A model generated the notes under the pieces. It saw only the letters and a list, made by a program, of their open reading frames with translations, ran no database searches and had not been told where the DNA came from. Source: Actinomycetota bacterium (GTDB lineage Bacteria > Actinomycetota > Acidimicrobiia > Acidimicrobiales > RAAP-2). Taken from it: DNA of 64,000 nucleotides. Position 1 is the stretch's first letter. Every line of letters begins with the position of its first letter. The translations under genes were made by a program, and so were the position numbers. The stretch is taken from contig JAJPJD010000049.1 in the NCBI GenBank assembly GCA_021324355.1, positions 181,314 through 245,313 on the forward strand. The letters run 5' to 3'. This document shows, one piece after another, positions 9,139 to 17,721 of this stretch.

Positions 9139-10407
9139 GTGACCCAGGCCGTTGACTCCTACGAGGCCACTCGGGACCAGGTGGCCGGCTGGTTGCGGGA
9201 CCACTGGGACCCCGAGCTGACCGTCCGCCAGTGGTGGGCAGTCCTGGCCGACTCGGGCTGGGGGTTCCCGACCTGGCCCAGCGAGTGGTTCGGCCGGGAC
9301 CTCGAGCCAGTGCTGAGCGGGGCGGTCCGAGAGGCGTTTGCTCAGGTGGGTGCCCTCGGCCCGCCGTCCAGCCTCGGCCAGCTGCTGGGCGGCCCGACCC
9401 TGCTCACCCACGCCAGCGAGGCGCTCAAGGAGCGGTTCCTCCCTCCCCTCGCTCGGGGCGAGGAGTTCTGGTGCCAGTTCTTCTCGGAGCCCGGGTCGGG
9501 GTCGGACCTGGCCAGTGCCCAGACCCGGGCGGTGGCCGACGGCGACCTGTTCATCGTGAACGGCCAGAAGGTCTGGACCTCGGGAGCCCAGTGGGCCGAC
9601 CGGGGCATGTTGGTGGCCCGCACTGACCCCGACGTGCCCAAGCACCGGGGACTCACCTACTTCATCATCGACGTCGACCAGCCAGGGATCGAGGTGCGGC
9701 CGATCCACCAGATGAACGACGCCCACGGCTTCAACGAGGTCTTCTTCACCGACGCCGAAGTGGGGGCGGACCGGGTGGTCGGCGAGGTCAACGACGGCTG
9801 GGCGGTGGCGGTGACCACGCTCGCGTTCGAGCGCTTCATGTCGGCCTTTGGCGCCAGCCCGGGGAAGAAGGCTGGATTGCTCGACCGCCGGGCCGGGGAG
9901 GTGGCCAGCGGTGCCGTTCGGGGCCCCCGCGAGGGGGCTGCCTACGGCGCCGACCTGGCGTCCTTGGTGACCGAGGTCGCTCGGGCCCGGGGCCTGGCCG
10001 GGGACCCGGTGACCCGGCAGGGCATCGTCGACCTCTACATCCAGCAGGAGCTGGGCCGGATGGCCGGCCTGCGGTCAGCCGCCGCCGTCCGGGCCGGCCG
10101 GCGGCCGAGCGGCGACGGCTCGGTCCGCAAGCTGGCTCGCTCGGACCTCATGCGCACCGCTCGCGAGGTGGGCGAGGCGGTGCTCGGCCCGCACGGGACC
10201 CTGCGGACAGTGGGCGAGGAGCTGGGTGGCGGCACCATCCAGCAGGTCGCCTTGTCCAGCCCTTCGTCGTCGATCGCCGGGGGGACCGACGAGATCCAGC
10301 ACAACATCATCGGTGAGCGGGTGCTCGGCCTCCCCAAGGAGCCGCAGGTCGACCGGGAGATCCCCTTCCGCGAGCTGCGGGTCGGCACCCAGCGGACGGG
10401 ATCGTGA
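9139..10407 (+). CDS. Acyl-CoA dehydrogenase family protein
   Basis: A 422-residue flavoprotein of the acyl-CoA dehydrogenase family. FFSEPGSGSDLAS and NGQKVWTSGAQ form the FAD/substrate-binding middle domain, and SSSIAGGTDEIQHNIIGERVLGLP is the C-terminal family signature. It would introduce a trans-2 double bond into an acyl-CoA with electron transfer to ETF. GTG 9139 follows GGAGGGGGAT and is preferred over the earlier in-frame ATG. The stop lies 4 bases before the start of the acyl-CoA synthetase gene, so the two are almost certainly co-transcribed and may act in sequence on the same acid. Confidence 0.9.
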   Translation: MTQAVDSYEATRDQVAGWLRDHWDPELTVRQWWAVLADSGWGFPTWPSEWFGRDLEPVLSGAVREAFAQVGALGPPSSLGQLLGGPTLLTHASEALKERFLPPLARGEEFWCQFFSEPGSGSDLASAQTRAVADGDLFIVNGQKVWTSGAQWADRGMLVARTDPDVPKHRGLTYFIIDVDQPGIEVRPIHQMNDAHGFNEVFFTDAEVGADRVVGEVNDGWAVAVTTLAFERFMSAFGASPGKKAGLLDRRAGEVASGAVRGPREGAAYGADLASLVTEVARARGLAGDPVTRQGIVDLYIQQELGRMAGLRSAAAVRAGRRPSGDGSVRKLARSDLMRTAREVGEAVLGPHGTLRTVGEELGGGTIQQVALSSPSSSIAGGTDEIQHNIIGERVLGLPKEPQVDREIPFRELRVGTQRTGS

Positions 10408-10411
10408 GCCG

Positions 10412-12547
10412 GTGAGCGGCACCGGGCTCCTCGCCCCCGAGCGACTCCACGACTTCTTCAACCCGGCGTCGGTGGCGCTGATCGGTGCCACCGACCGCTC
10501 CCGGTGGTCGATCTCCACCTTCGCCAACTGGCGGGCGTTCAGCGACGGTCGGCCGGCCTATCTGGTCCACCCGACCCACGAGACGGTCCACGGCGAGCGG
10601 GTCTACCCGTCGCTGTCGGCCATCCCCGAGGCCGTCGACCTGGCCTATGTGATGGTCCCGACCGACCAGGTCCTGCCGGTGCTGGAGGAGGCCGCGCAGC
10701 TGGGTATCCGAAACGCGGTCATCCTCACCTCGGGATTCGCCGAGATGGGGCCCGAGGGGCAGGCGCTGCAGGACCGGCTGGTGGCGCTGGCGGTCGAGCA
10801 CGACATGGTCCTGCTCGGGCCGAACGGCAACGGGTTCATCAACGCCAGCGGCCACCGGGCCCCGTATGGCCTGCCGATCGCTCCGCCGCTGGTGGCCGGG
10901 CCGGTCGGGATCGTGCTGCAAAGTGGTGGCCTGGCCAGCAGCGTGCTGGGCATGGCCCAGGCCCGGGGGATCGGGGTGAGCCACGTGGTGTCCATGGGCA
11001 ACGAGGCCATGGTCACCGCGACCGACGTGATGGCCTACCTGGTGGCCCACGACGAGACTCGGTGTCTCGCGGTGTTCTTGGAGTCGATCCGCCACCCGGA
11101 GGACTTTCGGACGGTGGCCCGGGCGGCGCTCGAAGCGTCCAAGCCCATCGTGGTCATGAAGGTCGGTCGGACTGCCGCCGGCCAGGTGGCCGCGCTCGCG
11201 CACACCGGCGCGGTGGTGGGCGACGCCGCGGTGGTCGAAGCGGCCCTCGACGAGCTGGGTGTCGTGCAGGTCCGCTCCCTCGAGGACCTCCTCACCACGG
11301 CCGGCTTCCTCGGCTACCAGAAGCGCCGCATCGGCCGGCGCTTGGGCGTGGTTGCCGCGTCCGGCGGCGCCTGCGACATCATCGCTGACCGGGCCACCGA
11401 TGAGGGCATCGAGCTGCCGAACTTCCCCGAGCCCACCCTCCAGGCACTCCGGGACTTCCTTCCCCCCTACTCGAACCCCCACAACCCGCTCGACGTGACC
11501 GGCTACGTCGTGGTCGACGCTTCGCTGTCCCAGCGGGCCTTGGAGATCGTGGTCGACGGCGCCGCGGGAACCTTCGACGCAGTGCTGTTCCAATCGGCCG
11601 TCCCGCGGGTCGCTCCGCCCGATCCCGAGCCGCTCATGGCCCGCTACGCGCGGCTGGCCGAGATCATCGAGACGGCACCGGTTCCGGTCGTCCTCCAGTC
11701 CGGCTCGGCGGGGGAGATGACCGGGTTCGCGACCACGGTCATCGAGCGGTTCGGGTTTCACTTCCTGGCCGGTATCGAGCACGGGATGACGGCGCTCGGT
11801 CGGGCGCTGTGGTGGCAGGAGTGTCACGACCGCCTGCGGGCGGTGCCCACCCCGGTCCGTGCCGAGCCGGTCGCCCGGCCGGCGGACGCCAGCGGCGCCT
11901 GGGGTGAGGCCAAGAGTCGAGCGCTGCTGGCGGCCCACGGGGTGCCGGTTGTCCCGACCACGGTGGCCAGCTCCCCCGCCGAGGCGGCCGACGCGGCGGC
12001 CGAGCTGGGGTGGCCGGTCGCGCTCAAGATCGCCTCGGACCAGCTGCTCCACAAGTCCGACATCGGGGGCGTGGCCCTCGGCCTGCGAACCCGCGAGGAG
12101 GTCGCTGACGCCGCCGAGCGACTGCTCAAAGTGGCGGCCGAGCACCAGGTAGCCGCCGACGGCGTGCAGGTTGCCCCGATGCGCACCGGGGGGGTCGAGC
12201 TGCTGGTCAGTGTGAAGCGGGATCGGGCCTGGGGTCCGGTCCTCGCAGTCGGCCTCGGCGGGGTGTGGGTCGAGGTGCTGGCCGACACCGCGTTGCGGTT
12301 GCTTCCCACTGTCCCAGAGCAGGTCGACGCCATGTTGCGGGAACTGCGGGGCGCTCGCCTGCTCGACGGGGTCCGCGGCCAACCCCCGGTCGACCGAGCG
12401 GCGCTCATCGATGCGGTGCTGGCGGTGGCCAGACTGGGCGAGGGACTGGGGGAGGCACTCGACACCCTCGAGATCAACCCGATGTGGGCATCTGCGTCCG
12501 GCGCTGAAGCGCTCGACGCCCTCATCGTGTGGTCCGAAGGGACCTGA
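10412..12547 (+). CDS. Acetate-CoA ligase (ADP-forming)-type acyl-CoA synthetase, fused subunits
   Basis: A 711-residue single-chain acyl-CoA synthetase of the ADP-forming type. Residues about 1-130 form the CoA-binding domain (SVALIGATDRSRWS), 150-450 the succinyl-CoA-ligase-like domains (LLGPNGNGFIN, LQSGGLASS, ALAHTGAVVGD), and the last 220 residues an ATP-grasp domain (GWPVALKIASDQLLHKSD, VLAVGLGGVWVEVL, LEINPMW). It converts an acid plus CoA and ATP to acyl-CoA plus ADP and Pi. GTG 10412 is four bases after the acyl-CoA dehydrogenase stop. Length and domain order are those of fused bacterial members; acid specificity is not evident. Confidence 0.9.
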   Translation: MSGTGLLAPERLHDFFNPASVALIGATDRSRWSISTFANWRAFSDGRPAYLVHPTHETVHGERVYPSLSAIPEAVDLAYVMVPTDQVLPVLEEAAQLGIRNAVILTSGFAEMGPEGQALQDRLVALAVEHDMVLLGPNGNGFINASGHRAPYGLPIAPPLVAGPVGIVLQSGGLASSVLGMAQARGIGVSHVVSMGNEAMVTATDVMAYLVAHDETRCLAVFLESIRHPEDFRTVARAALEASKPIVVMKVGRTAAGQVAALAHTGAVVGDAAVVEAALDELGVVQVRSLEDLLTTAGFLGYQKRRIGRRLGVVAASGGACDIIADRATDEGIELPNFPEPTLQALRDFLPPYSNPHNPLDVTGYVVVDASLSQRALEIVVDGAAGTFDAVLFQSAVPRVAPPDPEPLMARYARLAEIIETAPVPVVLQSGSAGEMTGFATTVIERFGFHFLAGIEHGMTALGRALWWQECHDRLRAVPTPVRAEPVARPADASGAWGEAKSRALLAAHGVPVVPTTVASSPAEAADAAAELGWPVALKIASDQLLHKSDIGGVALGLRTREEVADAAERLLKVAAEHQVAADGVQVAPMRTGGVELLVSVKRDRAWGPVLAVGLGGVWVEVLADTALRLLPTVPEQVDAMLRELRGARLLDGVRGQPPVDRAALIDAVLAVARLGEGLGEALDTLEINPMWASASGAEALDALIVWSEGT

Positions 12548-12587
12548 GGACGCACCGGCCCGGTCCGATCAGCGGCACCGGCCCAGA

Positions 12588-13442
12588 TCAGCGGAACACG
12601 CAGAGCACCCGGAGCTCCACGCTCGAGCGAGCCGGGCGGCCGGGCTCGACCCGGGGGTCGCGGATCGCGCAGTGCGGGGTGAAGAAGACCGCGTTCCGCT
12701 CGACCAGCTCCGTGTCGTATGTGCGGAACGCCACGACCTCGTCGAGCGTCATGTCCGCAAACGCGTACCACCGGTGCGCGTCGGGGTGCGGCGGGGCGAC
12801 GATCGCCAACGCATCGAACGCCCGGCCGCCGGCGACGTAGCCCGTATAGCGGAACGGTCGTGCCTCGGTCGGCCGGAGCGTCCTGGCATCACAGAAGGCC
12901 AGTGGCAGGTCCATCGTCCCCGGTCCGGTGTTCCGCCACAGCTGCAGCACCACCAGGCGCCGGGCCGCTTCGACGTCGGCTGAGGTGAGACCGTTGCGGG
13001 CCAACGCAGCGGCACCACGTCCGTGGACCGAGCGGTAGGCGGTGCGGGCGACCGAGGCGTAGTTGGCGGCGAAGTCCGAGTGCACCAGCCGCACCGGAGC
13101 CTGCTGCCTCCGCTCGGCGGCCGGCTGCGCGCTGCGACGAACGTGGTCGGAGACCAACGCGGCGTCGGCGCCGGTGAGGCGTCGGGCGAGTGCCTCGGCC
13201 TCCGGGTAGTGCACGGCCGCGAGCTCCTCGTCGTCGTCCCAGTCCCGCACGTCCGAAGCGTGGCGGACCAGCTCGAAGCCGCACTCCGACCAGCCTGGCA
13301 GGTGGGCGCGCCGGGCGTTTCGGACGACGACCTCGACCTGGCCACTCGGCCCGCTGAGCGGCGCCGGAGGGGGTGCGGCGTAGGTGAGCGTGGCTCGGCA
13401 GAACACGTCGCCGACGGCTGGCGGCTCGGTGCTCGCTGCCAT
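12588..13442 (-). CDS. CmcJ/NvfI-family oxidoreductase-like protein
   Basis: A 284-residue protein resembling the CmcJ/AsaB family, whose members include the cephamycin 7-alpha-methoxylation partner CmcJ and fungal relatives. Recognisable are a VHYPEAEALA segment, LVHSDFAANY, LQLWRNTGPGTMDLPLAFCD and a C-terminal AVFFTPHCAIRDPR. The N-terminal 30 residues are Ala/Pro-rich. ATG 13442 starts about 77 bases downstream of a good promoter on the same strand that overlaps the start of the divergent PaaX regulator gene, which suggests it is the regulator's target. Family assignment is from motifs only; the substrate is unknown. Confidence 0.7.
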   Translation of the reverse strand: MAASTEPPAVGDVFCRATLTYAAPPPAPLSGPSGQVEVVVRNARRAHLPGWSECGFELVRHASDVRDWDDDEELAAVHYPEAEALARRLTGADAALVSDHVRRSAQPAAERRQQAPVRLVHSDFAANYASVARTAYRSVHGRGAAALARNGLTSADVEAARRLVVLQLWRNTGPGTMDLPLAFCDARTLRPTEARPFRYTGYVAGGRAFDALAIVAPPHPDAHRWYAFADMTLDEVVAFRTYDTELVERNAVFFTPHCAIRDPRVEPGRPARSSVELRVLCVFR

Positions 13443-13525
13443 CAGCTGAGCTCCTCGGTGGAGGGTGATGCCACCCGACGCCGGCCGCCTCGGACCCGGG
13501 GGGCGAGGGAACGCCGCACACTGCC

Positions 13526-13553
13526 ATGTTACATTTCCATATACACATGTCAA
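13526..13553 (-). promoter_or_regulatory. Promoter of the CmcJ-like gene, overlapping the paaX-like start
   Basis: On the minus strand a perfect TTGACA (-35, positions 13553-13548) is followed after 16 bases by TAACAT (-10, positions 13531-13526), driving the CmcJ-like gene. Both candidate start codons of the divergent PaaX-family gene (13526 and 13547) lie inside this promoter. A repressor bound here would affect both genes. Confidence 0.6.
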
Positions 13554-14356
13554 GCGAACGTAAGACTGGCTGGCTTCGGATCGAGGTTCCCGGCGCCCGG
13601 CCCCTCTCGGCCCGGTCGGTGGTCGCGAGCGTCCTGCTCGGCACCCACCCACCCCGCCTGCCGGGCGCCGCACTGGTCCGTGCCGGCCAGCTGTTCGAGA
13701 TCCCCGAGGGCACGATCCGGGTCGCCCTGAGCCGCATGGTCGCCGCAGGCGAGCTCAGGGGCGTCGATGGGAGCTACGAGCTCGCCGGACGGTTGCTCGA
13801 GCGCCAGAGTCGCCAGGACACGAGCCGCCGGCCGTCGATGCGACCCTGGAACGGACTCTGGCTCCTGGCGGTCGTCGCGCTCGAGCGGCGGAGGCCGGCT
13901 GCCCGATCGCAGCTGCGGGCGGCCGCCGCTGCGATCGGGATGGCCGAGGCACGCGAGGGGGTGTGGCTCCGGCCCGACAACCTCGACCCCCGATCCCTCG
14001 AGCCCGAGCGAGCGGTCGTCGAGGACCAGTGCTGGCAGTTCACCGCCCGGCTCGAGGAGGACCCAATGCTGCTGGTCCGCACGCTGTGGGACCTGGACGG
14101 CTGGGCACGCGTCGCCAGCAGTTTGCAACACGCGATGGCGACCGTGTCGGGCGCTCTCGCCCGCGGTGACGACGGCTGGTTGCCGACCGGCTTCGCTCTG
14201 TCCGCCGCGGTGCTGCGCCACTTCCTCGCAGACCCGCTACTGCCGGCAGAGCTGCTGCCAGCCACCTGGCCGGGCGACGCGCTCCGAAGCGACTACGAGG
14301 CATTCGATGTCTCGTTCCGAGCTGCCCTCGCCCGATGGTCACGCGCCCAGCACTAG
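13547..14356 (+). CDS. PaaX-family transcriptional regulator
   Basis: A 269-residue regulator of the PaaX family (PaaX itself represses phenylacetate catabolism in response to phenylacetyl-CoA). SARSVVASVLLGTHPPRLPG and FEIPEGTIRVALSRMVAAGEL form the N-terminal winged-helix domain; the rest (about 100-269) matches the PaaX central and C-terminal regions (LWDLDGWA). Start ATG 13547 or 13526, seven codons upstream, cannot be decided. It is divergent from the CmcJ-like gene and its start overlaps that gene's promoter, so autoregulation and repression of the neighbour are likely. The ligand is presumably an acyl- or aryl-CoA. Confidence 0.85.
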   Translation: MSSERKTGWLRIEVPGARPLSARSVVASVLLGTHPPRLPGAALVRAGQLFEIPEGTIRVALSRMVAAGELRGVDGSYELAGRLLERQSRQDTSRRPSMRPWNGLWLLAVVALERRRPAARSQLRAAAAAIGMAEAREGVWLRPDNLDPRSLEPERAVVEDQCWQFTARLEEDPMLLVRTLWDLDGWARVASSLQHAMATVSGALARGDDGWLPTGFALSAAVLRHFLADPLLPAELLPATWPGDALRSDYEAFDVSFRAALARWSRAQH

Positions 14357-14397
14357 GAGCGAGCCATTGCGGGTCGCTGGGAAGCCCGGCGCCGGCC

Positions 14398-14429
14398 GGG
14401 CCGGGGACGGACTCGGGTGTCCCCGGCCC
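14398..14429. terminator. Hairpin between convergent paaX-like and hsp20 genes
   Basis: GGGCCGGGGAC at 14398-14408 and GTCCCCGGCCC at 14419-14429 form a perfect 11-bp stem with a 10-base loop. It lies between the stops of two convergent genes and has no T-run on either side, as is common for high-GC actinobacterial terminators. It could serve both directions. Confidence 0.6.
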
Positions 14430-14453
14430 ACCTCGTTGGTGCCGGCTCGGTCC

Positions 14454-14888
14454 TCAGGCCGACAGCTGCTGGTGCTCGGGCCGGGTGGTCACCTCGATGC
14501 GGCGAGGCTTGGCGTGCTCGGCGACCGGGATCATGAGGGTCAGCACGCCCGCTTCGTACTCGGCCCGGATGTTCTCGGTGTCCAGGTTCGTGCCCAGGAA
14601 GACCTGCCGCACGAAGTGCCCGTAGGGACGCTCGGTGATGACCGCCTCGACACCGTCGGAGACCGGCGGCGCCGGACGCTCGGCCTTGATGGTGAGGACG
14701 TTCTCCTCGACCGTGAGGTCCACCGATTCGGGGCTCACACCGGGTAGGTCAACCCGAATCAGGAACGAGTCGTCCTTGCGGTAGGCGTCCATCGGCATCG
14801 CCCAGGACCGAGCACCGTTGGGGCCGGCCAGCAGCTGCTGGAAGAGCCGGTCAACCTCTCGGAACGGGTCAGTTCGCACAAGAGCCAT
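14454..14888 (-). CDS. Hsp20/alpha-crystallin small heat-shock protein
   Basis: A 144-residue small heat-shock protein, an ATP-independent holdase that binds unfolding proteins. The alpha-crystallin domain spans about residues 35-130 (SFLIRVDLPGVSPESVDLTV, VLTIKAERP, YGHFVRQVFLG, YEAGVLTLMIPVAE), with a short N-terminal arm ALVRTDPFREVDRLF and a short tail. ATG 14888 is eight bases after GGAGG; the in-frame ATG at 14894 would be too close to it. A CIRCE operator and an overlapping TAATAT -10 element lie about 60 bases upstream, indicating heat induction through HrcA. HrcA is not encoded in the window. Confidence 0.95.
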   Translation of the reverse strand: MALVRTDPFREVDRLFQQLLAGPNGARSWAMPMDAYRKDDSFLIRVDLPGVSPESVDLTVEENVLTIKAERPAPPVSDGVEAVITERPYGHFVRQVFLGTNLDTENIRAEYEAGVLTLMIPVAEHAKPRRIEVTTRPEHQQLSA

Positions 14889-14946
14889 GACCATCACCTC
14901 CTTCACAACACTGCTCTGGCGTCCGCCTTGCGGCGGCTCCACTGCC

Positions 14947-14976
14947 ATATTAGCACTCGCGATGTCTGAGTGCTAG
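14947..14976 (-). promoter_or_regulatory. CIRCE operator (HrcA) with overlapping -10 of hsp20
   Basis: TTAGCACTC at 14950-14958, nine bases, then GAGTGCTAG at 14968-14976 matches the CIRCE consensus TTAGCACTC-N9-GAGTGCTAA with one mismatch in the last base. On the minus strand TAATAT at 14952-14947 is a -10 box overlapping the inner half-site, so HrcA binding would block the hsp20 promoter. Confidence 0.9.
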
Positions 14977-15103
14977 CACCTGTCAGAGAATCCCAGGTGG
15001 AGAGCCTCCAGTCGTCGCTCAAAACGCGACAGACGTCGGTCAACGGCGGGTCCGAGGACGCGGCCGCCAGCGGTCTGCCCATCGCTGGCGCTACGTTCCC
15101 GAT

Positions 15104-16336
15104 GTGGCGAGCCCTCTCCTCGACGCTGCTGCCGGGCCCCTGGACGGGGTCCGGGTCCTCGACCTCACCTCGGTGATCATGGGACCCTTGGCCACCCAGG
15201 TGTTGGGGGACCTCGGAGCCGAGGTGATCGCGATCGAGAGCGGCCGGGGGGACACCAACCGGGCCATGGGGCCCGGTCCGGTCCGGCAGCTCTCCGATGT
15301 CTCGCTCAACCTCCTGCGCAACAAGCGGAACGTCGCGTTGGACCTGAAAGCGCCGGCGGGTCTCGAAGCGCTGTTCCGGGTAGCTGCAACCTGCGATGTG
15401 CTGGTCACCAATCTGCGACCGGCCCCGCTGGAGCGCCTCGGCATCACTTACGAGGCGCTGTGCACGGTCCGTCCGGACATCATCTTCTGCCGAGCCCAGG
15501 GCTTCCCCTCCGATAGCGAGGAGGCGAACGAGCCGGCCTACGACGACATCATCCAGGCCGCGGGCGGCGTGCCTGACGTGATGCGGCGAGCCGGGTCGGC
15601 GCCGTCGATGGTGCCGATCCTGCTGGCGGACAAGGTGAGCGGGCTGGTGCTCGCGAACGCGATCCTGGCCGCGCTCTTCCACCGCCAGCGCACCGGAGAG
15701 GGGCAGCAGGTGGAGGTACCCATGGTCGACGCCCTCCGAGCCTTCATGCTGGTCGAGCACGGGGCGGGCGCCATGAGCGGCGAAGACCGGGGAACCCGGT
15801 CGACCGGCTACCAGCGGATCCTCACCCCCGATCGACGGCCCCAGCAGACGGCGGACGGCTGGATCGCTGTCTTCCCCTACCTCGACACCCACTGGGAGAC
15901 CCTCCTGGTCGAGGGGGGCCTTGCGGACCTGGTTGGCGACCCCCGCCTCACCCGAGAGGGCCGGTACAAGGACAGTTCCTTCGCCTATTCGACGCTGCGG
16001 CACGTGATGGCGACCCGAACCACCGCCGACTGGCTGGCCGTGTGTCGCCGGGCGGGGATCCCCGCCACGCCGGTGGCCGATCTGGACGACCTGATCGACA
16101 CCCTGCCGATCGCGGAGCACCCGCAGGCCGGCCCGTATCGCCTCATCCCGTTCCCGGTCCGCTTCGGCGCCACCCCGGTGTCGGTTCGGCGGCACGCCCC
16201 GCTCATTGGCGAGCACAACCGCGAGGTGCTGGCCGAGGTGGGGTATTCGGACCAGGAGATCGACGCCCTCGAGCGCGACCGGATCCTGCGCACCGGTGGC
16301 GCCGCCGAGTCGGTCGCAAGGGGTGAGCGGCCATGA
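15104..16336 (+). CDS. CaiB/BaiF-family (class III) CoA transferase
   Basis: A 410-residue class III CoA transferase. LDGVRVLDLTSVIMGPLATQ and LGDLGAEVIAIE form the N-terminal CoA-binding Rossmann part, NKRNVALDLK is the next family motif, and PAYDDIIQAAGG carries the catalytic Asp that forms the acyl-aspartyl intermediate. TGEGQQVEVPM and the C-terminal APLIGEHNREVL are also typical. It moves CoA between two carboxylic acids. GTG 15104 is six bases after TACGTT, so the message may be leaderless. It precedes the MmgE/PrpD gene by about 50 bases, suggesting one transcript. A second member of the family is encoded at 18672-19859. Confidence 0.92.
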   Translation: MASPLLDAAAGPLDGVRVLDLTSVIMGPLATQVLGDLGAEVIAIESGRGDTNRAMGPGPVRQLSDVSLNLLRNKRNVALDLKAPAGLEALFRVAATCDVLVTNLRPAPLERLGITYEALCTVRPDIIFCRAQGFPSDSEEANEPAYDDIIQAAGGVPDVMRRAGSAPSMVPILLADKVSGLVLANAILAALFHRQRTGEGQQVEVPMVDALRAFMLVEHGAGAMSGEDRGTRSTGYQRILTPDRRPQQTADGWIAVFPYLDTHWETLLVEGGLADLVGDPRLTREGRYKDSSFAYSTLRHVMATRTTADWLAVCRRAGIPATPVADLDDLIDTLPIAEHPQAGPYRLIPFPVRFGATPVSVRRHAPLIGEHNREVLAEVGYSDQEIDALERDRILRTGGAAESVARGERP

Positions 16337-16388
16337 GGGCCTGGCGGTCGGTCCGCACCGACCGGACGCGGCCCGGTGGAGGGGTCCG

Positions 16389-17720
16389 GTGAGTTTCACC
16401 GCCGAGCTGGTGCGGCGCGTTCGGGCGGTCACGGCCGACGAGCTCCCCGATGACGTGATCGAGCTGGCCCGGTCGTGCGTGCTCGACTGGTTCGGCGTCA
16501 CCTTGGCCGGCTCGAGGGAGCCGGCAGCGGCCATTGTGGCCGACGAGCTTGGGACCGGCGCCGGTGGCCCGGCGACGGTGGTCGGGCGGTCCTGGCAGCT
16601 GGGAACGCGTGACGCGGCGTTGGCCAACGGCACCGCATCGCACGCGCTCGACTATGACGACGTCAATCAAGCAATGTATGGGCACCCGAGCGTGCCGATC
16701 CTGCCAGCGTTGCTGGCGCTGGCCGAGGTCCGCCGGTCCTCGGGGTCCGAGGTGGTCACTGCATTCGTGGCCGGCTACGAGGCCGAGTGCGCGCTCGCCC
16801 GGGCTCTCGGTGGCGACCGCTACCAGCGGGGCTTCCACGCGACCGCCACTGTGGGCACGGTCGGCGCTGCTCTGGCTTGCGCCCGCCTCCTCGGCCTCGG
16901 AGCTGACGCGACCGAGATGGCGGTCGGCATTGCGGTGACCCAAGCGGCTGGACTCAAGGCCATGTTCGGGACCATGTGCAAGCCGCTGCACGCCGGTCTG
17001 GCGTCGTCGGCCGGTCTGCTCTCGGCGCTGCTGGCGGCGCGAGGTTTCACTTCGGCTCGGGGTGCGGTGGAGACCGTCCAGGGGTTCGCCGAGACGCACT
17101 CGGCGTCCTTCGACCCCGATCGCGGCCTGGCCAGGCCGACAGCGGGTTGGCATTTGCGGTCGCACCTGTTCAAGTACCACGCCGCGTGCTACGAGACCCA
17201 CTCTGCGATCGAGGGCGTGCGCCGCATCGCGGCGACGTCGGGCCTTGGTCCCGATCAAGTCGAGTCGGTGACCATCCACGCCGACTCGGCGCAGCTGCGG
17301 ATGTGCGCGATCGAAGAGCCCACTACCGGCCTGGAGACCAAGTTCAGCCTCCGGCACACCGCTGCGCTGGTGCTGGTTGGTCGGGACACCTCGGCGATCG
17401 AGACGTTCAGCGATAGCCAGGCGCGCGACCCGGTGGTGGTCGCCATGCGTGATCGGGTGCGCGTGGTCGCGGACCGGGCGCCCGGTGGGCCGACGCCGGT
17501 CGAGATCCGGACCACCGACGGCCGGGTCCTTCAGGAGACCTACGACGTGGCGGTCCCCGAGACCGACCGGGTCCGGAGGGCCGAACGCCTGACAGCAAAG
17601 TTCAGCTCGCTGGCCGTGCCAGTGGTCGGAGCGGAGCGGGCCGATCGAATCGCAGCCGCGGTGCACGCGCTCGACCAGCTTGCAGACCTCCGGTTGCTCA
17701 TGGCCGCCTCTGCTTGCTGA
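16389..17720 (+). CDS. MmgE/PrpD family protein
   Basis: A 443-residue MmgE/PrpD-family protein. This family includes 2-methylcitrate dehydratase and cis-aconitate decarboxylase (itaconate synthase). Typical segments are CVLDWFGVTLAG, ANGTASHALDYDDV, GHPSVPILPALLALAE, GYEAECALARAL, GFHATATVGTVGAALA, MCKPLHAGLASSAGLLSALL and KYHAACYETHSAIEG. GTG 16389 is used. It follows the CoA transferase and ends two bases before the convergent lyase gene. The context, with CoA transferases, a CitE-like lyase and hydratases, favours a C5/C6 di- or tricarboxylic acid substrate, but that is inference. Confidence 0.9.
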   Translation: MSFTAELVRRVRAVTADELPDDVIELARSCVLDWFGVTLAGSREPAAAIVADELGTGAGGPATVVGRSWQLGTRDAALANGTASHALDYDDVNQAMYGHPSVPILPALLALAEVRRSSGSEVVTAFVAGYEAECALARALGGDRYQRGFHATATVGTVGAALACARLLGLGADATEMAVGIAVTQAAGLKAMFGTMCKPLHAGLASSAGLLSALLAARGFTSARGAVETVQGFAETHSASFDPDRGLARPTAGWHLRSHLFKYHAACYETHSAIEGVRRIAATSGLGPDQVESVTIHADSAQLRMCAIEEPTTGLETKFSLRHTAALVLVGRDTSAIETFSDSQARDPVVVAMRDRVRVVADRAPGGPTPVEIRTTDGRVLQETYDVAVPETDRVRRAERLTAKFSSLAVPVVGAERADRIAAAVHALDQLADLRLLMAASAC

Positions 17721-17721
17721 G

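Noticed and set aside
8089..9726. 545-codon minus-strand frame covering the PHP gene and part of the acyl-CoA dehydrogenase gene
   Set aside because: The translation is a frame-shifted shadow of both genes; the PHP and dehydrogenase frames carry complete catalytic motifs.
10307..12382. 691-codon minus-strand frame opposite the acyl-CoA synthetase
   Set aside because: No recognisable domain; the plus-strand synthetase has all its ligase and ATP-grasp motifs.
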